The notes: a model not told the origin generated them from the letters alone. A stretch of 12,865 nt of DNA from Bacillota bacterium (GCA_003343805.1 QAKM01000018.1:1-12865); one strand, 5' to 3'; counted from the first letter of the stretch, positions 1 through 8,168 are shown. Numbers and translations are program-made.

Positions 1-25
1 AAAGCGCCGCCGCCCATAAAAAAAG

Positions 26-62
26 AGGCTGCCCGCCGCGCTTTCCGCGCGGCGGGCAGCCT
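26..62 (-). terminator. Rho-independent terminator of the galK-galM operon
   Basis: A perfect 16-bp inverted repeat (26-41 paired with 47-62) encloses a 5-nt loop. On the minus strand it is followed directly by a T-rich run, the complement of the A-run at 18-24. It lies just downstream of the galM stop codon, so it is the natural end of the minus-strand galactose operon. The stem is very GC-rich and strong. Confidence 0.92.
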
Positions 63-84
63 TTCATGCTTTCAAAAACCTCTT

Positions 85-1119
85 TTATGCCTCGAATTTG
101 TAGGCTGCGGTGAAGGAATACACCTCGCCGGGAGAGAGGAAGGAGCTGCCCTTCGCGGCATACTCGGGCACGTTGACGTTGTTGGGGATGCACTGCGTCT
201 CCAGGCAGAAGCCCGCACGCTTGCCGTAGTAGATGCTCTTGCCCTGCTGATGCAGCCCGTTGCCCGCATAGAACTGCACGGCGGGCATATCGGTATAGCA
301 CGTCATCGAAATACCCGTCTTGGGGCTCTTTGCGACGGCGTATTTGACATACTCCCCGCACTTGTTCTTGAGGACGTGGCAGTGATCGTACCCGTTGCCC
401 TGCTTCAGATCAACGTCGTCCGCCTCGATGTCGCGGCCGATGGGCTTTGCCTCGTTGAAGTCGAAGGGCGTCCCCTTGACGGCGCGGAAGCCGCCCACGG
501 GGATCATCGTGGGATTGGTGGGCGTGATCTCGTCGCAGTCGATCCAAAGCTCGTTGTCGAGGATGGAGCCGTCGCTTTCGCCGCTCAGATTGAAGTAGGC
601 GTGGTTGGTGAGGTTGATCGCCGTCTTTTTGTCCGTTTCGGCGCGGTAAGCGATCTTGAGTTCGCCGTCCTTAAAGGTATAAGTGACGGTGACGGACAAA
701 TTGCCGGGATAGTTTTCCTCGCCGTCGGGGGAGAGGATGGAGAGCTTCAGCTCATCCCCGTCCACTTCATGCGCCCAGATCTTCTTGTTGAAGCCGACCT
801 TGCCGCCGTGGAGATGGTTGCCGCGGTCGTTGCAGTAGAGCTCGTACGTCGTGCCGTCGATGGTGAGCTTGCCCTCGCCGATGCGGTTGCCGAAGCGGCC
901 GATGAGCGCACCCAAATAGCCGCCGTTGTTCTCGTAGCCGGCCATGTCGTTGTAGCCGAGGATGACGTCGGTGGGCTTGCCGTCCCTGTCGGGCACGACG
1001 ATGCTCTGCACGATGCCGCCGTAGTTGAGGATGGTGGCGCTGCGCACGCCGTCCCCGAGCGTGAACGCCAGAACTTCTCTGCCGTCCGCCGTCTTGCCAA
1101 ATACCTTTGTCTGAATCAT
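85..1119 (-). CDS. galM: Aldose 1-epimerase (mutarotase) GalM
   Basis: This enzyme interconverts the alpha and beta anomers of galactose and other aldoses in the cytoplasm, supplying alpha-D-galactose to galactokinase in the Leloir pathway. The 344-residue length is normal for the family. Seen in the protein: GRFGNRIG at about 74-81, NHLHGG at 101-106 (H104), NLTNHAYFNLSG at 169-180 (H173), GYDHCHVL at 243-250 (D245) and GFCLETQ at 303-309 (E307). These correspond to the two catalytic-site histidines, the substrate-binding aspartate and the catalytic glutamate of the Lactococcus-type enzyme. The start at 1119 is chosen because GGAGGGA (1127-1133) lies 7 nt upstream; an in-frame ATG at 1182 would overlap galK and has no such site. 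It is the second gene of an operon, 40 nt after galK, and is followed by a strong terminator. Nothing appears broken. Confidence 0.95.
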   Translation of the reverse strand: MIQTKVFGKTADGREVLAFTLGDGVRSATILNYGGIVQSIVVPDRDGKPTDVILGYNDMAGYENNGGYLGALIGRFGNRIGEGKLTIDGTTYELYCNDRGNHLHGGKVGFNKKIWAHEVDGDELKLSILSPDGEENYPGNLSVTVTYTFKDGELKIAYRAETDKKTAINLTNHAYFNLSGESDGSILDNELWIDCDEITPTNPTMIPVGGFRAVKGTPFDFNEAKPIGRDIEADDVDLKQGNGYDHCHVLKNKCGEYVKYAVAKSPKTGISMTCYTDMPAVQFYAGNGLHQQGKSIYYGKRAGFCLETQCIPNNVNVPEYAAKGSSFLSPGEVYSFTAAYKFEA

Positions 1120-1126
1120 AATAAGA

Positions 1127-1133
1127 TCCCTCC
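1127..1133 (-). promoter_or_regulatory. Shine-Dalgarno site that sets the galM start
   Basis: GGAGGGA on the minus strand ends 7 nt before the ATG at 1119. It favours this start over the longer in-frame ATG at 1182, which would lie inside the galK coding end. Confidence 0.85.
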
Positions 1134-1159
1134 GATCAATGATTTTCTCCGTTCTTGTT

Positions 1160-2371
1160 TCAAGCGCCCGTCTCCCGTGCACCCGACGCGCGAAGGTCGG
1201 TCACAAAGACGTTCTCCTTCCCAAAGACGCGCGCCATTTCGCGGCTGTAGCGCTCCTCTCCGCCCGCGGGGCAGAAAGCGAGCACGGTACCCGTGAATCC
1301 CCCGCCCATCATGCGGTAAGCCCCGCCCTTCAACAGCTTTTCGGTGAGCTTGAGCGCAATGACGACGGGCTGGGAAGGATCGCCCGGCACATAGCAGTTC
1401 TGCAGGAATTTCAGACTGCTCTCGCCGCTTCCCGTCACCTCGTCAAAGAAGAGCGCCGTGTCGCCCTCCGTGAGCGCTTCGGCGGCGCGCTCCACCCGCC
1501 TGTTCTCCTCGAAGAAGTGAAAGGCTCGTAAGATCGCCCGATCGTTCACCTTCTGACGGAGCGCGGGGAGCGCCTCTAAAAGGTCGCTCTCCTCCAGCTC
1601 GCACAGGCGTTTTTTGTGGAAAAAGGCGGCAACTTCGCCCATCTCGCGGCGGATATCCGCATAGTGCGCGGTGAGCTTTGCGTGCGAGCCACCCGTGTTG
1701 GTGAGGACGAGGCGGTATCCTTCGGGCGCGGGAACGGGAGAGACGACGGGCTCCCGGGGGCCGAAGTCGATCGCGTTCAGCCCGCCGAGGGCGACGCCTG
1801 CCTGATCGAGAAGGCCGCAGGGTTTGCCGAAATAGTTGTTCTCCGCATACATTCCCGCCCGCGCCTTTTCGATGGCGGGGAGCCTTCCCCCGAGAAAGAG
1901 TGCGTTGACGATCTCTGCGATGAGCACCTCGAACGCCGCCGAAGAGGAGACGCCCGCTCCGCGGAAGATGGTGCTGTGTGTGACGCAGGAAAAGCCGCCC
2001 AACGGGCAGCCGAGTTCGGCAAGATAGCGCAAGACGCCCCGGACAAGGGCGATGGACTTCCCCCTCTCCCGCTCGCGCACCGAAAGCTCGTGCACCGAGA
2101 CGCGGATGGGATAGTATTCCCCGGAAGCGATGACGACGTTGCCGTCCGTGCGCGGGGCAACGGCCGCCATGACGTCGCAGGAGATCGCCGAAACGAGCAC
2201 CTTGCCGCCGTTGTGGTCGGTGTGGTTGCCCACGATCTCCGCCCTTCCGGGGGAAGAGAAAAAGCGGGTGGGCGCACAGCCGAACTGTGCCTTGAAGTCA
2301 GCCGCGAGCCGCCCCCTGCGCGAGAGCGCCTCCTCTTCGCCGCACCCGTAGAGATCCGAATAACGTTCCAT
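1160..2371 (-). CDS. galK: Galactokinase-family sugar kinase (GHMP superfamily)
   Basis: Predicted to phosphorylate alpha-D-galactose at C1 with ATP in the cytoplasm, the first committed Leloir step. The 403 residues carry the three GHMP motifs: PGRAEIVGNHTDHNGG at 41-56, GAGVSSSAAFEV at 138-149 (phosphate-binding) and MMGGGFTGTV at 354-363. D189 in GLLDQ (186-190) matches the catalytic aspartate, and Y237 in TAHYADIRR fits the sugar-binding tyrosine. The first motif is unusual. Classical galactokinases have GEHTDY, in which the Glu contacts the galactose 6-hydroxyl; here it is GNHTDH, a variant I associate with a clostridial subgroup. The N-terminus is about 15 residues longer than E. coli GalK. 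No alternative Met, GTG or TTG start precedes the first motif, so ATG 2371 is taken. There is no Shine-Dalgarno; a sigma-A -10 box ends 6 nt before the ATG, so a leaderless mRNA is likely. galM follows it, which supports galactose as substrate, although the Asn leaves room for another sugar. Confidence 0.9.
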   Translation of the reverse strand: MERYSDLYGCGEEEALSRRGRLAADFKAQFGCAPTRFFSSPGRAEIVGNHTDHNGGKVLVSAISCDVMAAVAPRTDGNVVIASGEYYPIRVSVHELSVRERERGKSIALVRGVLRYLAELGCPLGGFSCVTHSTIFRGAGVSSSAAFEVLIAEIVNALFLGGRLPAIEKARAGMYAENNYFGKPCGLLDQAGVALGGLNAIDFGPREPVVSPVPAPEGYRLVLTNTGGSHAKLTAHYADIRREMGEVAAFFHKKRLCELEESDLLEALPALRQKVNDRAILRAFHFFEENRRVERAAEALTEGDTALFFDEVTGSGESSLKFLQNCYVPGDPSQPVVIALKLTEKLLKGGAYRMMGGGFTGTVLAFCPAGGEERYSREMARVFGKENVFVTDLRASGARETGA

Positions 2372-2377
2372 GCCGCC

Positions 2378-2406
2378 ATTATATCACATCGCGCGGCAAA
2401 TGTAAA
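2378..2406 (-). promoter_or_regulatory. Sigma-A promoter of galK-galM
   Basis: On the minus strand TTTACA (2401-2406) is separated by exactly 17 nt from TATAAT (2378-2383), which is preceded by TGA, giving an extended -10. It is close to ideal for a housekeeping promoter. Transcription should begin about 7 nt further on, near 2371, which is the A of the galK start codon. No operator palindrome was recognised. Confidence 0.85.
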
Positions 2407-2432
2407 TAAAATAGCGAAAAACAGGCACACTT
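2404..2432 (+). promoter_or_regulatory. Possible forespore (sigma-G-like) promoter of the deacetylase gene
   Basis: AAATA (2404-2408), a 17-nt spacer and CACACTT (2426-2432) resemble the sigma-G pattern GHATR / CATxHTA. The arrangement is the same, with the same 17-nt spacing, as that in front of the germination operon (8327-8355). The -10 box ends 5 nt before ATG. Its upstream end overlaps the -35 box of the divergent galK promoter. This is motif matching by eye and the -10 box is imperfect (CAC instead of CAT). Confidence 0.4.
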
Positions 2433-2437
2433 TTGGT

Positions 2438-3121
2438 ATGCAGAAACGTTTTATCCCCGCGGCGCTGCTCTTTGCCGTGCTGTTCATGATGTTCCTTGCG
2501 TGCGGGTTCCAGGCGCAGCGGACGAGGGCAGTCTTTTCCGTCGCCGGGGCAGAGAGCGTGCGGCGGGTGTACCTCACCTTTGACGACGGCCCCTCCTCCG
2601 TCGTCACCAACCGCATCCTCGACATCCTGAAGGAGGAGGACATCAAGGCGACCTTCTTCATCGTCAGCGATATGGCAAAGACGCGAAGAGAGACCCTCCT
2701 CCGCATTGCAGAAGAGGGCCATTCGCTGGGCGTACACTCCGCCTCGCACGACTATGAGCGCATCTATTCCTCGGATGCGGCGCTGCTCTCCGACATCGAC
2801 GAGTGCGCCGCCTGCATCTTTCATACGACGGGCGTGACGCCGCGGCTGTATCGCTTCCCGGGCGGCGGACACGAGCGGCAGAGAGCGCTCATCCGCGAGC
2901 GGGGATACGAGATCGTCGGCTGGAACGCCGTGTGCGGGGACGAGGAGATCGCAAACGCCGATGCAGGCACTCTCTACCGCGAGACGGTGCGCACCAGCCG
3001 AGGCAAGGATCCCGTCATCCTCCTCCTGCACGACTCCGCCCGACACCGCGCCACGGCGGAGGCGCTCCCCTCCATCATCCGATACTTCCGCGCACAGGGC
3101 TGCACCTTCTGCGCCCTTTGA
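2438..3121 (+). CDS. Secreted polysaccharide deacetylase (NodB/CE4 domain)
   Basis: A small CE4 enzyme of 227 residues, expected to remove N-acetyl groups from a glycan such as peptidoglycan or spore cortex outside the membrane. Residues 1-30 form a basic-hydrophobic N-terminal segment (signal peptide or membrane anchor; the FLAC at about 19-22 is a poor lipobox). The NodB motifs are all present: TFDDGP at 47-52 (D49 catalytic base, D50 metal), HSASH at 100-104 (H100 and H104 metal ligands), RFPGGG at 139-144, GWNAVCGD at 161-168 and ILLLHD at 194-199 (H198). It should therefore be an active metal-dependent deacetylase. ATG 2438 is chosen because it starts the signal segment. There is no good Shine-Dalgarno; only AGG lies 12 nt upstream. 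It diverges from galK and its last 47 bp overlap the 3' end of the ATPase gene. A role in spore wall is inferred from the promoter motif; PdaA-like or PgdA-like function cannot be separated. Confidence 0.88.
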   Translation: MQKRFIPAALLFAVLFMMFLACGFQAQRTRAVFSVAGAESVRRVYLTFDDGPSSVVTNRILDILKEEDIKATFFIVSDMAKTRRETLLRIAEEGHSLGVHSASHDYERIYSSDAALLSDIDECAACIFHTTGVTPRLYRFPGGGHERQRALIRERGYEIVGWNAVCGDEEIANADAGTLYRETVRTSRGKDPVILLLHDSARHRATAEALPSIIRYFRAQGCTFCAL

Positions 3122-5615
3122 AGCAGCGGGCGCGCCGCATCCGGCGCCATGCCCACCCCGCGGGAAGGATGCAGAGCGAGGCCGCCATAACGAGCAGCCA
3201 CTGCACGAGCGAGAGCGGCGTAAGGCCGAACACCGTCGCAAGAGGGGGCAGGGCGGCGAGCAAGACGGTCGAGAGGACACCCACGAGCTCGGTGATGAGC
3301 AGCGTGCGGTTGAACGCGCCGCTGCGCACGTTGAAGGCATGGAGAAGCTCCAGAAGGGAGAGCGTCAGGAAGGCGCAGGTGGAGGCGACGGCATTCCCCC
3401 AGAATGCGATCCCGAGGACGAACACGGCGAGGACGAGCGCCGTCTGCACGACCCCGTAGAAGGCGATGGAACAGAGCGCCCGCTTAGAGAGGATATCCTC
3501 CGCGCGCACGGGCGGACGGTCCATCGCGTTCTTGGTGCGCTCGACGCCGAGGGCGAGGACGGGCAGGGAGTCGGTGATGAGATTGATCCACAGAAGCTGC
3601 GTCGAAGTGAGGAAGTCAGATCGCCACAGAAAGAGCGTCGCAAGGAGAACGGCGAGCACTTCCGCAAGGTTGGTGGCGAGGAAGAAGTCGATGGTGCGCC
3701 GCACGTTGAGGAACACGCCGCGCCCCTCCTCCACCGCGCGCACGATGGAGGAAAAGTCGTCGCCCCCCAGCACCATGTCGGCGGCGTTCTTGGTGACGTC
3801 CGTTCCCGATCCCATTGCGACGCCGATGTCCGCCGCCTTCACCGAGGGCGCATCGTTGACGCCGTCCCCCGTCATGGCGACGACCTCCCCCGCCCCCTGC
3901 AGCGCCTTCACGATGGTGAGCTTGTGCCCCGGGCTGACACGCGCAAACACCCGGAAGCGCCTTGCCTGTGCCGGAAAACGCTCGCCCATCGCTTCGAGCT
4001 CTTCGCCCGTGAGCACCTCCTCGCGCGTGCGGGCGATGCCCAGCTCCCTTGCGATGGCGAGCGCCGTTCCCGGGCCGTCCCCCGTGATCATCACGGTGCG
4101 CACGCCCGCCCGCCGGCATTCTTCGACCGCCTCCTTCGCCCCCTCGCGCGGGGGATCGAGGAGGGCGGCAAAGCCCAGGAAATCGAGATCGGTCTCTTTT
4201 TTTCCCTCGGCGAACGCGAGCACGCGCATCGCCCTGCCCGCATACGCCTCCGCTTCGGCACGGATACGGGCAAGGAGCGCATCATCGAGCGGCCTTCCCC
4301 CCGCCGTCCGGCAGGAGGCAAGAACGACGTCGGGCGCCCCCTTTTTGAGATACAGCGCCCCCTCCTCCGCGGCGATGCGCACGCTCATGCAGCGCGCCTC
4401 CGAAGTAAACGGTCTGCCGCCCGGGAGCAGGCGCGCCTCTCCCCGTTCGCCGCGGGCTTCGGCGTACTCGACGAGCGCCACCTCGGTGGGATCGCCTACA
4501 TAGCTTCCCGCGCTCCCGCGGACGCTCTCGCACAGCCGCATACAGCGGAGGAGCTTTTGTTCTCCGCCGAACGAAGAGACCGCCCCCACCGCCATGCGGT
4601 TTTGGGTGAGCGTTCCCGTCTTGTCCGAACAGATGCAGGTACAGCTTCCCAGCGTCTCTACGGCGGAGAGACGGCGGATGACGGCGCGGAAGGAACTCAT
4701 GCGCTGCACGCCCATCGCGAGGATGACGGTGACGACGGCGCCCATCCCCTCGGGAATGGCGGCGACCGCGACGGCGATGGCGGACATCAGGTTCTCGAGA
4801 ATGCCCGCGCGGCGCGAGAGGACCCCCACCACAAAGAGTGCCGCCGCCACAGACAGCACCGTATAGGAGATGATCTTTGCAAGGCGGGCGAGCACTTTGT
4901 CCAAAGGGGAAGGCGTGGGCTTTGCCCCTGCCAGAAGATCGGCGATCGCCCCCATCTCCGTCGCCATGCCCGTCGCCGTGACGAGGCAGCGTGCCCGCCC
5001 CGCGACGCAGAACGTGCCCGAAAAGACGGTGTTCTCCCGCTCGGCGACGGCGCCCGTGCGGACGATGCAGTCGCGCTTTTTCACGGGCTTGGATTCCCCC
5101 GTGAGCGCCGATTCGTCACACTTCATGCCCTCCGAGGAGAGGATGCGGCAATCGGCGGGGATGCGGTCGCCCTCCTCGAGTTCGATGACGTCTCCGGGGA
5201 CGAGCAACTCCGCGGGGAGCACGCGCACCCGGCCGCTGCGCACCGCCCGGGCCGTCGCCGTGGAGAGCTTTTTGAGCTTTTCGAGGGCGGAATCGGCGCG
5301 GTACTGCTGCACGACGCCCACCGCCGCGTTGAGCACGATGATGAAGAGCAGGATGGCGGTATCGGTGAGTTCGGACTTATCCCCCGTGACATAGGCGAGG
5401 ACGCCCGAGAGGATGGCCGCCGCCACGAGGATGAGCGTCATCAGATCCTTGAACTGCGCAAAGAAGAGCGCGGGGATGCCCCGCCGTTTCCCCTCCTTGA
5501 GCTCGTTCCTGCCATAGGCCGCGAGGCGGCGTTCCGCCTCCGCCTGTCCGAGCCCGCTCTCCGTGGCCGAGAGCGCCTTTAATACGTCTTGTTTGGGACG
5601 AGAGTAAACTTCCAT
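3075..5615 (-). CDS. Calcium-transporting P-type (P2) ATPase
   Basis: An 846-residue cation pump of the SERCA/PMCA type that uses ATP to export Ca2+ across the membrane. Motifs in order: LTGES at 171-175 (actuator), AAIPEGM at 285-291 in membrane helix 4, CSDKTGTLT at 329-337 with phosphorylated D331, KKGAPDVV at 424-431 (nucleotide domain), MITGDG at 509-514 and [10 protein letters not shown] at 581-590 (hinge). Calcium-site residues match SERCA: E289 in helix 4, N649 and E652 in helix 5 (TNLAEV), and N678, T681, D682 in helix 6 (NLITD). The helix-8 glutamate equivalent to SERCA E908 appears to be absent (region HAFNVRSG, 759-766). Start 5615 fits the family N-terminus; a longer in-frame ATG at 5729 adds unrelated residues. 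No Shine-Dalgarno is seen, and CATACTT lies 7 nt upstream of ATG. The basic C-terminal tail (about 824-846) is partly encoded inside the overlap with the deacetylase gene. B. subtilis YloB is a plausible relative. Confidence 0.93.
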   Translation of the reverse strand: MEVYSRPKQDVLKALSATESGLGQAEAERRLAAYGRNELKEGKRRGIPALFFAQFKDLMTLILVAAAILSGVLAYVTGDKSELTDTAILLFIIVLNAAVGVVQQYRADSALEKLKKLSTATARAVRSGRVRVLPAELLVPGDVIELEEGDRIPADCRILSSEGMKCDESALTGESKPVKKRDCIVRTGAVAERENTVFSGTFCVAGRARCLVTATGMATEMGAIADLLAGAKPTPSPLDKVLARLAKIISYTVLSVAAALFVVGVLSRRAGILENLMSAIAVAVAAIPEGMGAVVTVILAMGVQRMSSFRAVIRRLSAVETLGSCTCICSDKTGTLTQNRMAVGAVSSFGGEQKLLRCMRLCESVRGSAGSYVGDPTEVALVEYAEARGERGEARLLPGGRPFTSEARCMSVRIAAEEGALYLKKGAPDVVLASCRTAGGRPLDDALLARIRAEAEAYAGRAMRVLAFAEGKKETDLDFLGFAALLDPPREGAKEAVEECRRAGVRTVMITGDGPGTALAIARELGIARTREEVLTGEELEAMGERFPAQARRFRVFARVSPGHKLTIVKALQGAGEVVAMTGDGVNDAPSVKAADIGVAMGSGTDVTKNAADMVLGGDDFSSIVRAVEEGRGVFLNVRRTIDFFLATNLAEVLAVLLATLFLWRSDFLTSTQLLWINLITDSLPVLALGVERTKNAMDRPPVRAEDILSKRALCSIAFYGVVQTALVLAVFVLGIAFWGNAVASTCAFLTLSLLELLHAFNVRSGAFNRTLLITELVGVLSTVLLAALPPLATVFGLTPLSLVQWLLVMAASLCILPAGWAWRRMRRARCFKGRRRCSPVRGSIG

Positions 5616-5759
5616 ACGCTCAAAGTATGAGGGCGGGCCGCAAAATAGAACCCGTCCGCCTCCCGCAGCCGCAAAAAAGCGGCATCCTTCGCCCGTGTAA
5701 GGCCCGAAGGGAGGAAGCGCAAAGGGCATCCCGCGCCCATAAAAGCCGAAAAGGACAGC
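5616..5759. other. Upstream region of the ATPase gene
   Basis: About 140 bp between the ATPase start and the terminator of the surface-protein gene. On the minus strand CATACTT (5623-5629) sits 7 nt before the ATPase ATG and looks like a sporulation-type -10 box. No convincing -35 partner is seen at 17 nt; the nearest candidate is a CTATTTT at about 5642-5648. No other gene or RNA is recognised. Confidence 0.35.
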
Positions 5760-5783
5760 AAAAAGGCCGCCATGACGGCGGCC
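5760..5783 (-). terminator. Rho-independent terminator of the surface-protein gene
   Basis: A 7-bp GC stem (5765-5771 with 5777-5783) and a 5-nt loop are followed on the minus strand by TTTTT (5760-5764). It lies 16 nt past the stop codon of the surface-protein gene and separates that gene from the ATPase gene. Confidence 0.85.
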
Positions 5784-5798
5784 GAACGGTTTTTAAGT

Positions 5799-8168
5799 TT
5801 ACTCTTCGTTTTTGGGGAGCGTCATATCCAGCTTCTTCTTGTGCTTGAAGTACCAGAAGAGCAGCCCCGCGCCGCCCACGCACAGGACGCCGAACACGAT
5901 GGTGAGCGCAAGATACAGCCCGAAGCCCGCATCGTAGGCGACGGCATACTGCGTCTGCACAGAGGTCGTCGTAAAGGTGAGGTAGTCCCCCTCGCGCGTG
6001 CTTTCGACCGCGATGTGCTGCCCGTCGCTCACCAGGCGGTAGAGTGAGATCTCCTTGTTGGCAAAGAATCCGTCGATCGCGATGCGCACGGTGATGGGCG
6101 TATCGAGTTCGGTGATGATGCGGCCGCCGTCGCGCAGGGAGATCGAAAAGATCTGTCGGGACTCCATGCTGCCGTCCAGCTTGGGCTGGCTGACTTCATC
6201 CGTCACGTCCTCGATGGTGAGCTCCCACGAGAGCGGGATGCCCCCCTCCCGCTCCACGGTGAAGCGGACGGAGCCGTCCTCGTTCGTCACGGTCAGGGAG
6301 GAATAGTAGACGGTGAGCGTCGCCGAGAGCGGGCCGCCCGTCAGTTCATAGTTGTTTTCATCCGTCACGCGGAAAGCGATCTCCACCTCGTAGGTGCCGG
6401 CGGCGAGGTTGCCGTTCCCCTCCGCGCCGAGCACCGTGACCTCGGGCTCCACGCCGGCGGGAAGTTCGGGGGTGAAGAGATAGGGATCGACCTGCCAATC
6501 GCCCGCCTGTTCCACCGCGGTCGCGTCCGTCACGGGGATATCGGCCGTATCGATGATATGGCGGGAGACCGTAACTTTCACGAGCGTCACGCGGCTGCCC
6601 GCCCGCACGATGAGATTGACGGTACCCGCGACGTGCGCCGAAAGATCGCCCGAGAGTTCGTAGTAAGACGTGATGTAATCGTCCCCCGAGAGGGCCTGCG
6701 TCTCCTCCGCCGTGCGGCCGAGGGGACGGGTGATGCCGTCACTGAACTGTCCCGTCACCTTGAGATCGGGGGCGAGAAGGTCGATGTCGGAATCGAAATA
6801 GACGGTCACGGTCTGCTCGAAGGCGACTTCAAAGCTCTGCAGCGTGGGAGCAACGACGTTGACGAAGAAGGACGTTTCGGCGCGCTCCCCGCCCTCGCCC
6901 GTCGCCGTCACGACGATCTCGCAGCTCCCCACAGTGAGAGCTTCGACGCCGGAGGGAAGGGTGAGCTCGTAGGTGAGCGCGGAGGCGAGGTATTCGGTGC
7001 CGTTCTCGTTGATGCCCGTGACGGTGAGGCCCGCCCGAAGCGCTTCGAGTTCGGTCGTGGGATAGACGTTCTCCGCCGAAGAATAGGAGGCCGTGACGCG
7101 CGCAAGCGGCGTCAGGACGAGGAGAAAGACCCCGTTTGCCTCCTCCGTCTCATAGGCGGGGATATCGGAGAAGAAACCCGAGGCAGAGCCCGTCGCAAAC
7201 GTGCCGCTCTGCGGCATGGAGACGCCCACCTGCCCCGAGAGGGAGTTTGCCGTGATGCTCTGGCCGGAGGCGAGATAGAGATTGCCCGTCTCGCCGCCCG
7301 CGGTGTTGCCCGAGATGGTCGCCCCGCCCGAAAGCGAGACGCTGCCCGCGGCATACACGCCGCCGCCGCTGCCCGAAGCCGTGTTTTCGGCGATCCTGCC
7401 CCCCGTCATCGTGAAGGAGGCGCCGCCGAGCAGGCAGACCCCGCCGCCGTTGCCCGTAGCGGAATTGCCCGTGACGGTGCCGCCCGTCATCGTGAAGGAG
7501 CCGCCGTCATTGACAAAGACGCCGCCGCCCTCCTCGGCGCGGTTGTCCGTGAGATAGCCGCCCGCAAGAAGGAGCGAGCCGCCCCGCTCCACGCGCACGC
7601 CGCCGCCCGCGATCTCGCCGCCCGATGTGCGGCTCGTGTCCGTCACGGTGAGCGCGCCCGTCACGCGCAGCGTCCTGCCCGACGTCCCCTGCAGCGTAAA
7701 GCCGTTGAGATCGAGCGTGCAGGAGACGGTCACTTCCAGCGTCGCGGAGGAAACGTCCTGCAGAAGGGTGAGCGTCGTCCCCGCCGTCCAGGCGGAGAGG
7801 GCCGCCGAAAGCGTGGGATATTCCGTCGAAGCGCCATCCTTGGTCACCTTCACGGCACTCTGCGTCGCAGGGGGCGAAGGCTCGTCCGGTTCTTCGTCCG
7901 GGTTTTCCGGTTCTTCGTCCGTGTCTTCGCCGGGGGGTTCCGGCTCATCATCCGGCTCTTCCCCGGGGGTTTCCGGCTCTTCGGGGATCTCCGAGCCACC
8001 GCCCGTCCCCGGCTCCGCCTCTTCGCCGGCTTCGCCCGCGCTCAGGTCCGGATCGTCCGTCCCGGCAGCAAGGGCCCGGGCGGGCGCCAAGGAAATAAAG
8101 CACAAGATCAGCGCCGCAAAGAGCGCTGCAAGCAGCATGATGATCGCAACGGAACGCTTTGTCCTCAT
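5799..8168 (-). CDS. Large membrane-anchored surface protein with beta-helix and Ig-like repeats
   Basis: A 789-residue exported protein with no enzyme motif that I recognise. Residues 1-36 are a basic start plus a hydrophobic signal segment ending near ALAAG. Residues 60-98 are an acidic Pro/Glu/Asp linker. Residues 104-180 resemble the entry region of a parallel beta-helix (YPTLSAAL, LDLNGFTL). Residues 214-293 hold three Gly-rich repeats of about 27 residues (GGGVxxx...SFTMTGG...GN). Residues about 355-620 look like two or three bacterial Ig-like domains, and about 621-745 a final beta-rich domain. A single transmembrane helix (749-773) ends in KHKKK, giving an extracellular protein anchored at its C-terminus; there is no LPxTG sortase signal before the helix. 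Start 8168 is set by GGAGGG (8175-8180), 6 nt upstream, and by the signal peptide; the ATG at 8276 is upstream of the promoter and is rejected. It is a single-gene unit with its own promoter and terminator. An adhesion or envelope role is inference. Confidence 0.85.
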   Translation of the reverse strand: MRTKRSVAIIMLLAALFAALILCFISLAPARALAAGTDDPDLSAGEAGEEAEPGTGGGSEIPEEPETPGEEPDDEPEPPGEDTDEEPENPDEEPDEPSPPATQSAVKVTKDGASTEYPTLSAALSAWTAGTTLTLLQDVSSATLEVTVSCTLDLNGFTLQGTSGRTLRVTGALTVTDTSRTSGGEIAGGGVRVERGGSLLLAGGYLTDNRAEEGGGVFVNDGGSFTMTGGTVTGNSATGNGGGVCLLGGASFTMTGGRIAENTASGSGGGVYAAGSVSLSGGATISGNTAGGETGNLYLASGQSITANSLSGQVGVSMPQSGTFATGSASGFFSDIPAYETEEANGVFLLVLTPLARVTASYSSAENVYPTTELEALRAGLTVTGINENGTEYLASALTYELTLPSGVEALTVGSCEIVVTATGEGGERAETSFFVNVVAPTLQSFEVAFEQTVTVYFDSDIDLLAPDLKVTGQFSDGITRPLGRTAEETQALSGDDYITSYYELSGDLSAHVAGTVNLIVRAGSRVTLVKVTVSRHIIDTADIPVTDATAVEQAGDWQVDPYLFTPELPAGVEPEVTVLGAEGNGNLAAGTYEVEIAFRVTDENNYELTGGPLSATLTVYYSSLTVTNEDGSVRFTVEREGGIPLSWELTIEDVTDEVSQPKLDGSMESRQIFSISLRDGGRIITELDTPITVRIAIDGFFANKEISLYRLVSDGQHIAVESTREGDYLTFTTTSVQTQYAVAYDAGFGLYLALTIVFGVLCVGGAGLLFWYFKHKKKLDMTLPKNEE
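7880..7995 (-). repeat. Low-complexity repeat encoding the acidic Pro/Glu linker
   Basis: The DNA contains imperfect tandem units rich in TTCCGG and TTCTTCGTCC on the plus strand. A 15-bp core starting CCGGTTCTTC is identical at 7886-7900 and 7907-7921, a 21-bp (7-codon) period. It encodes a run of EEPE/DEEP-type units. Such DNA can change length by slippage without shifting frame. Confidence 0.65.

Noticed and set aside
250..1296. A 348-codon open frame on the plus strand opposite galM
   Set aside because: Antisense shadow; galM has every catalytic residue and a good ribosome site, and this frame has neither.
2961..5582. An 873-codon open frame on the plus strand opposite the ATPase
   Set aside because: It is the antisense shadow of a high-GC gene. 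Its product is rich in Arg, Glu, His and Ala with no recognisable motif, while the other strand has a full set of P-type ATPase motifs.
5777..5794. The hairpin at 5765-5783 as a plus-strand terminator using TTTTT at 5790-5794
   Set aside because: The T-run on the plus strand is 6 nt away from the stem and no plus-strand gene ends there. The minus-strand reading has an adjacent T-run and a gene just upstream.
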